A DNA stretch of 64,000 bases from Azospirillum brasilense (lineage in GTDB: Bacteria; Pseudomonadota; Alphaproteobacteria; Azospirillales; Azospirillaceae), in NCBI RefSeq assembly GCF_007827815.1, contig NZ_VITH01000010.1, forward strand, positions 194,670 to 258,669, read 5' to 3'. Within the stretch, counting starts at the first letter, position 1; the number at the start of each line of letters is the position of its first letter. Of the stretch, positions 1-9,144 are shown one piece after another. The notes beneath the pieces were generated by a model that was given only the letters and a program-made list of their open reading frames with translations, had not been told where the DNA came from and made no database searches. The translations under genes and the position numbers were made by a program.

Positions 1-768
1 TTCGACGTGGTGGCGCAGGCGATGTCCGGCATGATGAGCATCACCGGCGAGCCGGGCGGCGATCCCTGCCGGGTCGGCGCGTCCATCGGCGACATCGGGT
101 CGAGCCTGTTCGCCGCCGTCGGCATCCTCGCCGCCCTGCAGAAGCGGACGGCCACCGGCGAAGGCAGCTTCATCGACGTGGCGATGCTGGATTGCCAGCT
201 CGCCCTGATGGAGAACGCCATCGCCCGCTTCCTGAACGCCGGGGAGACGCCGCGGGCGCTGGGCAGCCGCCACCCGCTGATCGCCCCCTTCCAGGCCTTC
301 CCCACCGCCGACAAGCCGATCGCCATCTGCGTTGACACCAACGAGCAATGGGACCGGATGTGCCGCGCCATGGGGCTGGAGCATCTGCTGTCCGACCCGC
401 GCTTCCCCACAGGCTCGGCCCGCAACGCCAACCATGCGGAGCTGGAGCCGCTGCTGCGCGAGGTCTTCCTCACCCGCGGGCGCGACGCGTGGCTGGACGC
501 GATGGAGGACGCCGACGTGCCGGCCAGCCCGATAAACAGCGTGCCGGACGCGCTGAACGATCCCCAGGTGGTCCACCGCAAGATGGTCGTCGAAGTGCCG
601 GAGGGCTCGGGCAAGCGCTTCGCCGCCGTCCCGATCACCATGCCGGAAGCCCCCCTGCCCGCCGAAAGCCCGGCGCCGCGGCTGGGCGAGCACACCGACG
701 CGATCCTCGCGGATCTCGGCTTCAGCCCCGACGAGATCGGCGCCTTCCGTCGCGACGCGGTGGTGTGA
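1..768 (+). CDS. CaiB/BaiF-type CoA-transferase, C-terminal part (5' end outside window)
   Basis: Class III CoA-transferase, which moves CoA between acyl-CoA and a carboxylic acid in the cytoplasm. The reading frame is open from base 1 and begins inside the conserved stretch FDVVAQAMSG, followed by GEPGGDPCRVGASIGDIGSS, both typical of the family. About 255 residues are visible out of the usual 390-410, so the N-terminal third, including the catalytic Asp region, lies outside the window. The gene ends with TGA at 766-768. It is followed by a LysR regulator and a thioesterase on the same strand, a set compatible with a carboxylic acid or carnitine/betaine-like degradation operon. The substrate cannot be read from the sequence. 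Confidence 0.9.
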   Translation, partial: FDVVAQAMSGMMSITGEPGGDPCRVGASIGDIGSSLFAAVGILAALQKRTATGEGSFIDVAMLDCQLALMENAIARFLNAGETPRALGSRHPLIAPFQAFPTADKPIAICVDTNEQWDRMCRAMGLEHLLSDPRFPTGSARNANHAELEPLLREVFLTRGRDAWLDAMEDADVPASPINSVPDALNDPQVVHRKMVVEVPEGSGKRFAAVPITMPEAPLPAESPAPRLGEHTDAILADLGFSPDEIGAFRRDAVV

Positions 769-905
769 TGGCCGGCGGCGCGGAGGGAGAGCGGCGGGTG
801 GCGGGCGGCGAAGGGGCGCGTGCGGTGCTGGCGGAAATGTTTCATACTGCCGCCGGAATCACTCCCAGCCTCGCCCCGGCTTCCGTCCACAGCCCAAAGG
901 TCCGC

Positions 906-1823
906 ATGGCGCGCCGCCTTCCGCCCCTTCTCGCCCTCCGCGCCTTCGACATCTTCGCCCGCCAGGGCACGGTGCGGGCCGCCGCCGACGAGCTGGCGGT
1001 GTCCCACACGGTGGTGTCGCGCCACATCCAGAATCTGGAACAGGCGGTGGGTGTGAAGCTGGTGGCGAAGTCGGGGCGGGGCCTGTCCCTGACCCGCGAG
1101 GGCATCCGCTACGCCGCCCAGCTCCGCCGCGCCTTCGACCTGATCGGCGAGGCCAGCAACGAGCTGCGCAACGGCGGGATGGAGGCGGTGCACATCTGCT
1201 GCCTCGCCGGGCTGGCCTCGCGCTGCCTGCTCGCGCGCCTGCCCGAGCTGGAGGAGGCGCTGACCGGGCGGGAAGTGATCCTGCAGCCGACCTCGACCCG
1301 CCCCGACTTCAGCCGGGAGGAGGCCGACGCCGAGATCATGTATCTGGAGGATGGCGGCTCCGTCGCCGACGGGCTGCGCTCGGAGATGTTCGCGCGGCCG
1401 CGCATCCTCGCCATCGCCAGCCCGGAGTTCAAGGCGCGCTACCCCGACGTGCGCACGCCCGCCGACCTCGTCGGCCTGCCGCTGATCCACGAGCAGTCCA
1501 CCGGCATGTGGGAAGCCTGGCTGGAGGAGGCCGGCATCGCCGACATCCCCCGGCTGCGCGGCCCCCGGCTGTGGCAGGCGCACCTGACCATCGAGGCGGC
1601 CCGGCTGGGGCGCGGCGTGGCCCTGGTCAGCGATCTGCTGGTGACCGAGCCGCTGGCCAACGGCGAACTGGTGGAGATGGTCGACAGCAACGTCACCATC
1701 GGCGGCTATTACTTCATCGCCCCGGTCCACCGCTGGAACACGCCGGTCATCTCGGCCATCCGGCAATGGCTGCGCGGCGTCTTCCCGCCGGACCAGACCT
1801 CCCCCCTCCAAGGCACCCCATGA
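906..1823 (+). CDS. LysR-family transcriptional regulator
   Basis: A 305-residue DNA-binding regulator. The N-terminal winged helix-turn-helix is at residues about 8-65 (RAAADELAVSHTVVSRHIQN), followed by a LysR-type effector-binding domain (residues about 95-295). The start ATG at 906 is preferred because the protein then begins directly before the HTH (MARRLPPLLALRAFDIFARQ) and AAAGG lies upstream; the frame is open much further upstream but that part is low-complexity Arg/Gly. The stop TGA at 1821-1823 overlaps the ATG of the thioesterase gene at 1820, so the two are translationally coupled. LysR proteins usually control adjacent genes, here probably the CoA-transferase and thioesterase. 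Effector unknown. Confidence 0.9.
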   Translation: MARRLPPLLALRAFDIFARQGTVRAAADELAVSHTVVSRHIQNLEQAVGVKLVAKSGRGLSLTREGIRYAAQLRRAFDLIGEASNELRNGGMEAVHICCLAGLASRCLLARLPELEEALTGREVILQPTSTRPDFSREEADAEIMYLEDGGSVADGLRSEMFARPRILAIASPEFKARYPDVRTPADLVGLPLIHEQSTGMWEAWLEEAGIADIPRLRGPRLWQAHLTIEAARLGRGVALVSDLLVTEPLANGELVEMVDSNVTIGGYYFIAPVHRWNTPVISAIRQWLRGVFPPDQTSPLQGTP

Positions 1824-2359
1824 CCCAGGACCACGCCCTGCCGCCGGACATCCTGCTGTCCGGCGTGCACACCGTCGACGAAAGCTGGATCGACCTTTAC
1901 GGCCACATGAACATGGTGCGCTACGTCGCCCTGTTCGACGAGGTCGGCTACGCCCTGATGGAACGGTGGGGGCTGGGCGAGACCTACACGCGGGACGAAG
2001 GGTTCGGCCTGTTCGTCGTCGATGTGGCGGTGCATTACCGGCGGGAGCTGCGCGCCGGCACGCCCTTGCAAGTGGCCCTGCGGCTGCTCGACGCCGATGA
2101 CAAGCGGTTGCTGAGCCTGCTGGAGATCCGACGGGCCGACGACGGGACGGTCGCCGCGACCATGGAGCAGCTCTCGATCCACGTCGATCTGGGCTCCCGC
2201 AAGGTGACGCCCCTCCCGCCCGCCGTGGCGGAGCGCCTGCGCGCCCTGGCGGCGGCACAGTCCGCCTTTCCCCTCCCGCCCCGCCACCGGCGGCGGCTGC
2301 ATCTGGCGCCCAATCCCTCTCCCGCCCCGGGAGAGGGTGGCGCCGAAGGCGCCGGGTGA
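1820..2359 (+). CDS. Hotdog-fold acyl-CoA thioesterase
   Basis: A 179-residue thioesterase of the 4-hydroxybenzoyl-CoA thioesterase/YbgC type that hydrolyses a CoA thioester in the cytoplasm. The signature GHMNMVRYVALFDEVGY at residues about 30-47 carries the family's catalytic-region motif, and the fold continues through VVDVAVHYRREL. ATGA overlap with the LysR gene fixes the start. The last 15 or so residues (NPSPAPGEGGAEGAG) are encoded inside a palindromic intergenic repeat (2315-2454), so the natural C-terminus has been replaced or extended by the repeat. With the CoA-transferase upstream, a role in removing CoA from a degradation intermediate is likely; betainyl-CoA thioesterases of carnitine pathways look similar, but the substrate is not established. 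Confidence 0.85.
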   Translation: MTQDHALPPDILLSGVHTVDESWIDLYGHMNMVRYVALFDEVGYALMERWGLGETYTRDEGFGLFVVDVAVHYRRELRAGTPLQVALRLLDADDKRLLSLLEIRRADDGTVAATMEQLSIHVDLGSRKVTPLPPAVAERLRALAAAQSAFPLPPRHRRRLHLAPNPSPAPGEGGAEGAG

Positions 2360-2454
2360 GGGTCGTGCGAGGATCAGGGCGCTGATTCTCGGCTTCACCC
2401 TCACCCTTCCCACGCTTTGCGTGGGCCCCTTCCCTCTCCCGCCCCGGGAGAGGG
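2315..2454. repeat. Palindromic intergenic repeat (REP-like), two hairpins in one block
   Basis: The same perfect hairpin occurs twice: arm CCCTCTCCCG, loop CCC, arm CGGGAGAGGG at 2315-2337 and again at 2432-2454. Between them are two smaller hairpins, GGCGCC-GAA-GGCGCC (about 2340-2354) and CCCACGC-TTT-GCGTGGG (2409-2425). The block holds the stop codon of the thioesterase gene and ends 49 bp before the permease gene. Related copies lie at 21404-21522 and 32049-32071. There is no other gene in 2360-2503. Confidence 0.85.
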
Positions 2455-2503
2455 AAGTCTGTAAGCAACAGAACTGGTTGCCGGCCGGCGGGACCTTCAC
2501 GAT

Positions 2504-5044
2504 ATGTCCGCCATGACTCATCTGCGCATCGCGTTGCGGCTGGCTTGGCGGGACCTGCGGGGCGGCGTCGCCGGACTTTGGATCGTCGTCCTCGGGGTGG
2601 CGCTGGGCACCGCCATGATGGCCGCCGTCGGCTCGCTCAGCGGCGGCGTGCTGGAGGGGATGCGGGCCACCGCGCGCGAAGCGGTCGGCGGTGACCTCTC
2701 CCTGCGCCTGTTCCACGCACCGGCCACGCCGGAGCAACGGGCCGTCCTCGACACGATGGGCAGGGTCGGCGAGACCGCGGAACTGCGTCCCGGCGCCTCG
2801 ACGGTGACCGGCAGCGCCCGCGCCCTGGTCGAGTTGAAGGCGGTCGAAGGAAGTTACCCGCTGGTCGGCACGGCGACGGTGTCCGGCGCCCCGTCCCTGG
2901 CCGACGCTCTGGCCCAGCGCGACGGGCGATGGGGGGCGGCTGTGTCCGCCGACCTCCTCGACGCGCTGGCGCTGGGCGTCGGTGACCGGCTGCGGCTCGG
3001 GGCCGCCGAGGTCGCGATCCGCGCCGTGCTGGAGCATGAGCCGGATCGGGCTTTCCGCGCCTTCTCCCTCGGCCCGCGCGTCGTCATCGACCGCCGGGCG
3101 CTGGACGCGACGGGCCTCGCGGAGCCGGGGATGCCCGTCTACTGGTATTATCGCCTCGTGCTGCCCGAAACCGTCCGGTCCGACGCCGTCCTACGCGATC
3201 TGGAAGACCACTTCCCCGACGCCGGATGGCGGATCGTCGATGCCTCGCACGGCATTCCGGGCGTGGACCGCACCGTGCAGCTCGTCCGCGCGCTGTTCCT
3301 TCTGGGGTCGCTGTCCATCCTGCTGATCGGCGGCGTTGGCATCGGCCGGGCGCTGTCGGCGCACCTTGCCCGGCGGTTGCCGGTCCTGGCGACGCTGAAG
3401 GCGTTGGGCGGTTCGCCACGCCTGCTCTTCACCGCCTTCCTGCTGCAAACGCTGGCCGTGGTCGGCGTGGCGCTGCTGATCGGCGTGACGACCGGCGCCC
3501 TGCTGGCCACCATGGCGGTGAACGCGCTGCCGCTCGACTGGATGCCGGAGACGGGCGGCGCCGTCGATCCGGCGGCCCTGCTGCTGGCGGGGGCGGTCGG
3601 GCTGCTGGCCGCGCTGCTCTGCGCCGTGCCGCCGCTGGCCCGCGCCGCCGGGACCAGCCCCGCCGCAATCTGGCGGGGGGCGGTGGATGGCTTGTCCCAG
3701 CCGTTGGGGTGGCGGACCCGTGGCGCTGTCGCGCTGCTCGGGCTGGGGCTCGCCGGTCTGCTCGCCGCCTGGACGGGGATGCCGCTCGCCGTCGCCGGCT
3801 TCCTACTCGTCGCGGTGCTGGTTGCGACCGGCTTCGCGTTGCTGGGGCGGGGGCTCGCCTGGGTGGCCCGCCGGCTGGCGCGCGGGCGGCGGGCGGCGGT
3901 CCGGCTGGCCGTCGCCAACCTCGGTCGGCCCGGCGCGCCGATGGTCCCGGTGGCCGTGGCGCTGGGCATCGGCCTGACCCTGCTGGTGGCGGTCGGCGTG
4001 GTCGGACGGTCGGCGACCGGCCATGTCGCGGCGACGCTGCCGGCGCAGACGCCCTCCGTTGTCGTGCTGAACGTTCCCCCGCCGGACGGCATCGGCTTGA
4101 GCGAGCGCCTGACCTCCCTGCCCGGCGTCGGGCGGGTCGAGACGGCGCCTTTCCTGCACGCCAGGATCAGCCGCCTCAACGGAGTCGCCATCACCGAGGC
4201 GAATGCCCCGCGCTCCGTCGGCTGGGCGGTGCGCGGCGACCGCGGCCTGTCCTGGCGCGCCCGCCCCGCTACCACCGACCGGATCGTCGCGGGGAGCTGG
4301 TGGCCCGAGGGCTATACCGGCCCGCCGCTCGCCTCGCTGGACGCGCAGGTCGCCCGCCGGCTGGGGCTGGCGGTGGGGGACAGTCTCACGCTGGCCCTGG
4401 CGAGCGGTCCGGTGACCGCGACGATCGCCAACCTCCGGCGCATCGACTGGACGCGGCTGGACCTGGATTTTCCGGTTCTCCTCTCCCCCTTCCCCGAACC
4501 GCCGCCGCACAGCCTCGTCGCCGCCGTCTGGTCCTCGCCCGAGGCGGTTCCGGCGGTTGAGGCGGCGGTGGCACAGGCAGTCCCGCAAGCCCCCACGATC
4601 CGCGTGGCGGCGGTCCTGGACACGCTGGGTTCGACCGTCCAGACCGTGCGCCGGCTGCTGGATGGCCTGTCCGCCGTCGCCCTCGGCGCGGCGGCCGTGG
4701 TCCTTCTCGGCGCCGTCGCCAGCAGCGCCCGGCGGCGGCTTCAGGAGATGGCGATCCTGCACGCCCTCGGAGTCGGCCGGCGTTCGATGGTCCAGGCGGT
4801 GGTGCTGGAATTCGTCCTTCTGGGCGCCGCCGTCGCCGCGGTCGCGGTGCCGCTCGGCTGGGCCGGCGGCGCGGCGGTGGTCGCCAGCCTTGCCGACGGC
4901 GCGCCCCTGCCCGGAGGCGCTGTCCCCCTGGCCGCCTTCCTCGGCACCGTCGCTGCGATGGCGGCGGTCGGGGCGGTGCTGGTGGCGTGCCTGCCGCGAC
5001 AGGACGTGATGCGGCGGTTGCGCAGCGACTCGCTGTCCGCCTGA
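2504..5044 (+). CDS. FtsX-like ABC transporter permease (YbbP/MacB-type, two FtsX domains)
   Basis: An 846-residue inner-membrane protein with the duplicated FtsX architecture. There is an N-terminal membrane segment (about residues 20-45), a periplasmic domain, then an FtsX core with three membrane segments near residues 265-390 (ALFLLGSLSILLIGGVGIG, then the LKALGGS loop). A central membrane pair follows near 405-460, then a second periplasmic domain, and a C-terminal FtsX core near 720-840 with the matching loop ILHALGVGRRSM. Such permeases work with an ATPase (YbbA/LolD type) in lipid, lipoprotein or drug export, but no ATPase gene lies next to this one. The start may be 2504 or the ATG at 2513; neither has a strong ribosome binding site. 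It is convergent with the next gene, 12 bp apart. Confidence 0.88.
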   Translation: MSAMTHLRIALRLAWRDLRGGVAGLWIVVLGVALGTAMMAAVGSLSGGVLEGMRATAREAVGGDLSLRLFHAPATPEQRAVLDTMGRVGETAELRPGASTVTGSARALVELKAVEGSYPLVGTATVSGAPSLADALAQRDGRWGAAVSADLLDALALGVGDRLRLGAAEVAIRAVLEHEPDRAFRAFSLGPRVVIDRRALDATGLAEPGMPVYWYYRLVLPETVRSDAVLRDLEDHFPDAGWRIVDASHGIPGVDRTVQLVRALFLLGSLSILLIGGVGIGRALSAHLARRLPVLATLKALGGSPRLLFTAFLLQTLAVVGVALLIGVTTGALLATMAVNALPLDWMPETGGAVDPAALLLAGAVGLLAALLCAVPPLARAAGTSPAAIWRGAVDGLSQPLGWRTRGAVALLGLGLAGLLAAWTGMPLAVAGFLLVAVLVATGFALLGRGLAWVARRLARGRRAAVRLAVANLGRPGAPMVPVAVALGIGLTLLVAVGVVGRSATGHVAATLPAQTPSVVVLNVPPPDGIGLSERLTSLPGVGRVETAPFLHARISRLNGVAITEANAPRSVGWAVRGDRGLSWRARPATTDRIVAGSWWPEGYTGPPLASLDAQVARRLGLAVGDSLTLALASGPVTATIANLRRIDWTRLDLDFPVLLSPFPEPPPHSLVAAVWSSPEAVPAVEAAVAQAVPQAPTIRVAAVLDTLGSTVQTVRRLLDGLSAVALGAAAVVLLGAVASSARRRLQEMAILHALGVGRRSMVQAVVLEFVLLGAAVAAVAVPLGWAGGAAVVASLADGAPLPGGAVPLAAFLGTVAAMAAVGAVLVACLPRQDVMRRLRSDSLSA

Positions 5045-5056
5045 CCCGCCCACCCG

Positions 5057-6127
5057 TCAGGCCATCTCCGCCGCCGGGATGATGCCGTCGGTCAGCAGGG
5101 CGTTGAGCAGGCCGACATGCCCATCCGACCGCGCCGGCCGGCCGGGGTCGGAGGTGACGACGACGGTCAGCCCCAGGCTGGGCACCAGATAGAGCATCTG
5201 CCCGCCATAGCCGCGCGCGTAGGCGATGCGGTGCCCCTTCGCCGTGGCGAGAAACCAGCCATACCCGTAATCGTCGCCGGAGAAGGGGGAGCGCGTGCGC
5301 GGCACCCACGACGCCTCCACCCAGGCGGCGCTGATGACTTGGCGTCCGTTCCACAGCCCGCCCTGCCGCCACAGCTCGCCGAAGCGGAAGAGGTCGAGCG
5401 GCGACAGCGCCATGTTGTTGCCGCCGAGATAGAAGCCCTGTGGGTCGCGCGTCCAGGACGGCACCTCAATCCCCAGCGGCTCGCCCAGCCAGTCCCGCGC
5501 CAAGTCTAGCAGGCTGCGCCCCGACGCGCTGGACAGCGCCGCGCCCAGCAGATGGTAGCTGCCGGTCGAATAGAGCATCCGCGCGCCCGGCTCGGTGACG
5601 AAGGGGCGACGCAGCGCGTCGACAACCCAGTTGCGGCTGTTGATCCAGCGGCCGTAGCCCGGCCCGGAGGTCGGTTCCAGACCGGCCCGCATGGTCAGAA
5701 GGTCGGCGATGGTGATCCTCCGTACCCGCGGATCGACGCCCGCCGGAACCAGCCCCGGCGCCGCCTCGGCCAGGGAGACGTCGACGCCGCGCAGGACGCC
5801 GCGGTCGATGGCAATGCCGGCGAGCGAGGCGGCGATGGTTTTGGACACCGACTTCACGTTGACGGCACGGTTCACCGCCGGTCCGCGGAAGGCCTCCGCC
5901 GACACCACCGCGCCGTTCCGACCGATGACCAGCGCGTGAATCTGGTCGAGTGCCGCCGCGCGCTTGATCGCCCGGTCCAGCAAGGCCGGGTCGAACCCGG
6001 CCCCGGGCGCGGGTTGGGCGGCAAGCAGCGGGCGCGTCAGGGCGCCGCCGAGGGACGCGGCAACGACGGCGGCGGTGGCGGCGAGGACGGTGCGGCGGCT
6101 GAGCCGGTACGGCGGTGTCGAGGTCAT
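5057..6127 (-). CDS. Tat-exported serine hydrolase (beta-lactamase/EstB family)
   Basis: A 356-residue serine hydrolase of the class C beta-lactamase-related (EstB/PBP4*-like) family. The start at 6127 is chosen because it places a twin-arginine signal (LSRRTVLAATAAVV) at the N-terminus; an in-frame ATG at 6157 adds ten residues upstream of it. The nucleophile motif SxxK is seen as S93-V-S-K96, and the second motif region is Y186-S-T with GSYHLLG. The family has esterase, peptidase or weak lactamase activity in the periplasm; the true substrate is unknown. The gene stands alone, convergent with the permease and divergent from the radical-SAM gene. Confidence 0.88.
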   Translation of the reverse strand: MTSTPPYRLSRRTVLAATAAVVAASLGGALTRPLLAAQPAPGAGFDPALLDRAIKRAAALDQIHALVIGRNGAVVSAEAFRGPAVNRAVNVKSVSKTIAASLAGIAIDRGVLRGVDVSLAEAAPGLVPAGVDPRVRRITIADLLTMRAGLEPTSGPGYGRWINSRNWVVDALRRPFVTEPGARMLYSTGSYHLLGAALSSASGRSLLDLARDWLGEPLGIEVPSWTRDPQGFYLGGNNMALSPLDLFRFGELWRQGGLWNGRQVISAAWVEASWVPRTRSPFSGDDYGYGWFLATAKGHRIAYARGYGGQMLYLVPSLGLTVVVTSDPGRPARSDGHVGLLNALLTDGIIPAAEMA

Positions 6128-6274
6128 CCCGGTTATGTGGCCCCGCGTCGCCGCCATCCAAGATTGCCCCGGAATCCCTGATCGGACTTTGTCTCACCCA
6201 ACCCCGCATCCGCCGCTTGCCTCCCCTCCCCATGGGAACATATTAAGAACGAACACGCAGCGTGGGATGGGACG

Positions 6275-7489
6275 ATGGACGACGCCTTGATCGAGAAGCT
6301 CGGCATTCTGGCCGATGCGGCGAAATACGACGCCTCCTGCGCCTCGTCCGGCGCCAAGCCGCGCAGCGGCGGCAAGGAAGGGCTGGGCTCGACCACCGGC
6401 GCCGGCATCTGCCACGCCTACACGCCGGACGGGCGCTGCGTCTCGCTCCTCAAGATCCTGCTGACCAACCACTGCCTGTTCGACTGTGTGTACTGCATCA
6501 ACCGGCGCTCCTCCAACGTCCGCCGCGCCCGCTTCACGGTGGCGGAGGTGGTGGAACTGACCCTGGGTTTCTACAAGCGCAACTGCATCGAGGGGCTGTT
6601 CCTGTCCTCCGGCATCATCCGCTCGCCGGACCACACGATGGAGCAGATGATGCTGGTGGCGCGGACGCTGCGGCGCGACCACGGCTTCGCCGGCTACATC
6701 CATCTGAAGACCATTCCCGAGGCCAGCCCCTGGCTGATCGAGCAGGCCGGGCTGTGGGCGGACCGCCTGTCGATCAACCTTGAACTGCCCACCGACCACA
6801 GCCTGAAGGCCTTCGCGCCGGAGAAGAACGGCGGCACCATCAAGGCGGTGATGGGCCAGGTCAACGAACGCATCGTCGAGGCCAAGGAGGAGCGCCGCCG
6901 CTTCTCCCCCGCCGGCCAGAGCACCCAATTGATTGTCGGCGCCGACGACGCCACCGACCGCTCGGTCCTGGAGACCAGCGGCACGCTCTACCAGCGCTAC
7001 GGGCTGCGCCGCGTCTATTATTCCGCCTTCAGCCCGATCCCGGAGGCCAGCTCGGTCCTGCCGGTCAAGCCGCCGCCGCTGCAACGGGAGAACCGGCTGT
7101 ATCAGGCCGACTGGCTGCTGCGCTATTACGGCTTCACGGTGGAGGAGATCGCGTCCGGCGGCGAAGGCGGGATGCTCGACCTCGGCATCGACCCCAAGCT
7201 GGCCTGGGCGCTGAAGAACCGCGAGCGCTTCCCGGTCGACGTCAACCGCGCCGACCGCGAGATGCTGCTGCGGGTGCCGGGGCTGGGCGCCCGCGCCGTG
7301 GACAAGATCCTGTCGGCGCGCCGCCACACCCGCCTGCGCATGGAGGATCTGGGGCGGCTGTCGAACGGGCTGCGGCGCGCCCGCCCTTTCCTGATCGCCG
7401 CCGATTACCACCCCGCGGGCGGGCTGACCGACCGCCTGGACCTGCGCCAGCGGCTCGTTACGCCGTCCAGCCAGTTGAGCCTGTTCTGA
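6275..7489 (+). CDS. Radical-SAM protein linked to UdgX (putative DNA modification/repair)
   Basis: A 404-residue radical SAM enzyme of the subfamily that is almost always encoded beside UdgX. The iron-sulfur cluster motif is C67-x3-C71-x2-C74 (NHCLFDCVYC). A C-terminal helix-hairpin-helix-like segment (VDVNRADREMLLRVPGLGAR, about residues 322-341) suggests DNA contact. It lies 2 bp upstream of the UdgX gene, so the pair is co-transcribed. The start ATG at 6275 follows GGGATGGGACG. The reaction is not known for the family; a role in handling a damaged base or the UdgX-DNA adduct is inference from this constant pairing. Confidence 0.9.
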   Translation: MDDALIEKLGILADAAKYDASCASSGAKPRSGGKEGLGSTTGAGICHAYTPDGRCVSLLKILLTNHCLFDCVYCINRRSSNVRRARFTVAEVVELTLGFYKRNCIEGLFLSSGIIRSPDHTMEQMMLVARTLRRDHGFAGYIHLKTIPEASPWLIEQAGLWADRLSINLELPTDHSLKAFAPEKNGGTIKAVMGQVNERIVEAKEERRRFSPAGQSTQLIVGADDATDRSVLETSGTLYQRYGLRRVYYSAFSPIPEASSVLPVKPPPLQRENRLYQADWLLRYYGFTVEEIASGGEGGMLDLGIDPKLAWALKNRERFPVDVNRADREMLLRVPGLGARAVDKILSARRHTRLRMEDLGRLSNGLRRARPFLIAADYHPAGGLTDRLDLRQRLVTPSSQLSLF

Positions 7490-7491
7490 CG

Positions 7492-8892
7492 ATGCGCACG
7501 ATCACCTTGCGGGAGGGGGCGGACCTCGACGGCTTCCGCCGGGCGGTGCGCCGCCTCGCCGCCGCCCGGACGGCGCCCGAGGCGGTGCTGTGGAGCGTCG
7601 GCGCGCCGTCGCTGTTCGGCGACGAAGCACCCGCGTTTGAAAACGGTGCCCCGGTCCTCCTGCCCCAGGCGGTCGGCCGGTTGATCGAAACCGTCGTCTG
7701 CCACAGCGATCCGGAGCGCTACGCTCTGCTGCACCGGCTGGTCTGGCGGGTGCTGAACGGGGAGAGGGCGCTGCTCGACCAGCACGCCGACCCGCTGGTG
7801 CACCGGCTGGAGCGGCTCGACAAGGCGGTGCGCCGGGACATCCACAAGATGCACGCCTTCCTGCGCTTCCGCGCCCTACCGGACCCGGCCGGTGGGGAGC
7901 GTTACGTCGCGTGGTTCGAGCCCGACCACCACATCGTCGAGGCCGTCGCCCCCTTCTTCGTCGAGCGTTTCGAAAGCATGGTGTGGACGATCCTGACGCC
8001 GAAGGGCTCGTTGCACTGGGACCGCCACCGCCTGATGACCGGGCCGCCCGCCGAACGTCCGGACTCCTTGGCCGACGACCGCTTCGCCGAGGGCTGGCTG
8101 CGCTATTACGAAAGCACCTTCAACCCGGCGCGGGTCAACCCGACGGCCATGCGGGCGGAGATGCCGCGGAAATTCTGGGCCAACATGCCGGAGACGGCGG
8201 CCATCCCGGCCATGGTCCGCGCCGCCCCCGCCCGCGTCCAGGCGATGCTGGAGGCAGAGGCCGCCATCCCGCGCCGCCGCATGCCGGAGAAGGCGGTGGC
8301 GGCGATGGCCCGGCAGGCCCCGGACAGCCTCGCCGACCTGAACCGCCTGATCCAACGCTCCGAGCCGCTGGTGCCGGGGGCGACGCAGGCGGTGCCGGGC
8401 GAGGGGCCGGAGGGTGCGGCCATCGCCATCGTCGGCGAGCAGCCGGGCGACCAGGAGGACCGCGAGGGCCGTCCCTTCGTCGGTCCCGCCGGCCAGTTGC
8501 TGACCGCCGCTCTGGAGGAAGCCGGAATCGACCGCGGCGGCCTCTATCTGACCAACGCCGTCAAGCATTTCAAATTCGTCCAGCGCGGCAAGCGGCGCAT
8601 CCACCAGTCCCCCACCGCCGGCGAGGTCAAGCATTACCGCTGGTGGCTGATGACGGAGCTGGGCTTCGTCCGCCCCCGCCTCGTCGTCGCGCTGGGCGCC
8701 ACGGCGGCCCTGGCTCTGAGCGGCCGGCCCGTTTCGGTGCTGCGCGAGCGCGGTCCGATGGCCTTCGACGGTTGGGACGGCTTCGTCACCGTCCACCCCT
8801 CCTACCTGCTGCGGCTTCCAGGGGAGGAGGAGCGACGGCGGGCGCAGGCAGAGTTCGTGGCCGACCTGCGCCGGGCCGCGGCGCTGGCGTGA
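7492..8892 (+). CDS. udgX: UdgX-family uracil-DNA binding protein fused to N-terminal DUF4130 domain
   Basis: A 466-residue two-domain protein. The N-terminal 240 or so residues match the DUF4130 (probable DNA metabolism) type. The C-terminal 200 are a family-4-like uracil-DNA glycosylase fold with GEQPGDQEDREGRPFVGPAG around the uracil pocket. The loop K367-R-R-I-H371 is the UdgX hallmark: in characterised UdgX its histidine forms a covalent bond to the deoxyribose after uracil excision, giving a tight suicide complex. The presence of His371 predicts the same chemistry here. The start is 2 bp after the radical-SAM stop. Function: recognising uracil in DNA during repair, probably stress related. 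Confidence 0.92.
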   Translation: MRTITLREGADLDGFRRAVRRLAAARTAPEAVLWSVGAPSLFGDEAPAFENGAPVLLPQAVGRLIETVVCHSDPERYALLHRLVWRVLNGERALLDQHADPLVHRLERLDKAVRRDIHKMHAFLRFRALPDPAGGERYVAWFEPDHHIVEAVAPFFVERFESMVWTILTPKGSLHWDRHRLMTGPPAERPDSLADDRFAEGWLRYYESTFNPARVNPTAMRAEMPRKFWANMPETAAIPAMVRAAPARVQAMLEAEAAIPRRRMPEKAVAAMARQAPDSLADLNRLIQRSEPLVPGATQAVPGEGPEGAAIAIVGEQPGDQEDREGRPFVGPAGQLLTAALEEAGIDRGGLYLTNAVKHFKFVQRGKRRIHQSPTAGEVKHYRWWLMTELGFVRPRLVVALGATAALALSGRPVSVLRERGPMAFDGWDGFVTVHPSYLLRLPGEEERRRAQAEFVADLRRAAALA

Positions 8893-8925
8893 GGCGGCGT
8901 CAGGCCGTCTCCCGTGTCGCGGCCC

Positions 8926-9144
8926 TCACGCGCCCTGCTGCTTGAACCGCTTGCCCACGGTGCACTGGATGCGCTGAAGCTCGTACTTCGGGTGGTCGTT
9001 GATCCACTTGGCGCTCTCGATCTGGCCGGCGATCGGGCAGCTCGACATGGTCAGGGGTTCGGTGTCGGGAACCATCGGATTGATGGTGCGGCACTGGGTC
9101 GGGTCGGACGCCAAGCAGAAGATCATCGACAGGGTAACAAACAT
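8926..9144 (-). CDS. Small Cys-containing protein, paralogue A
   Basis: A 72-residue protein of unknown function. The start at 9144 is set by a good ribosome binding site (GGAG, eight bases before ATG on the minus strand); an in-frame extension to 9309 lacks one. The N-terminus MFVTLSMIFCLASDPTQC is hydrophobic, with cysteines at residues 10, 18, 36 and 60. The layout closely matches the protein at 9471-9665: a CLAxxPxQC-like start, a mid-protein Cys, an xxWxxxHPxxxxxxxQC-like end. The two are tandem paralogues on the same strand. A short exported or membrane-anchored protein is possible; no function is claimed. Confidence 0.7.
   Translation of the reverse strand: MFVTLSMIFCLASDPTQCRTINPMVPDTEPLTMSSCPIAGQIESAKWINDHPKYELQRIQCTVGKRFKQQGA

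Noticed and set aside
348..905. Upstream extension of the LysR gene
   Set aside because: The added sequence overlaps the CoA-transferase in another frame and is low-complexity Arg/Gly/Ala; the HTH begins just after ATG 906.
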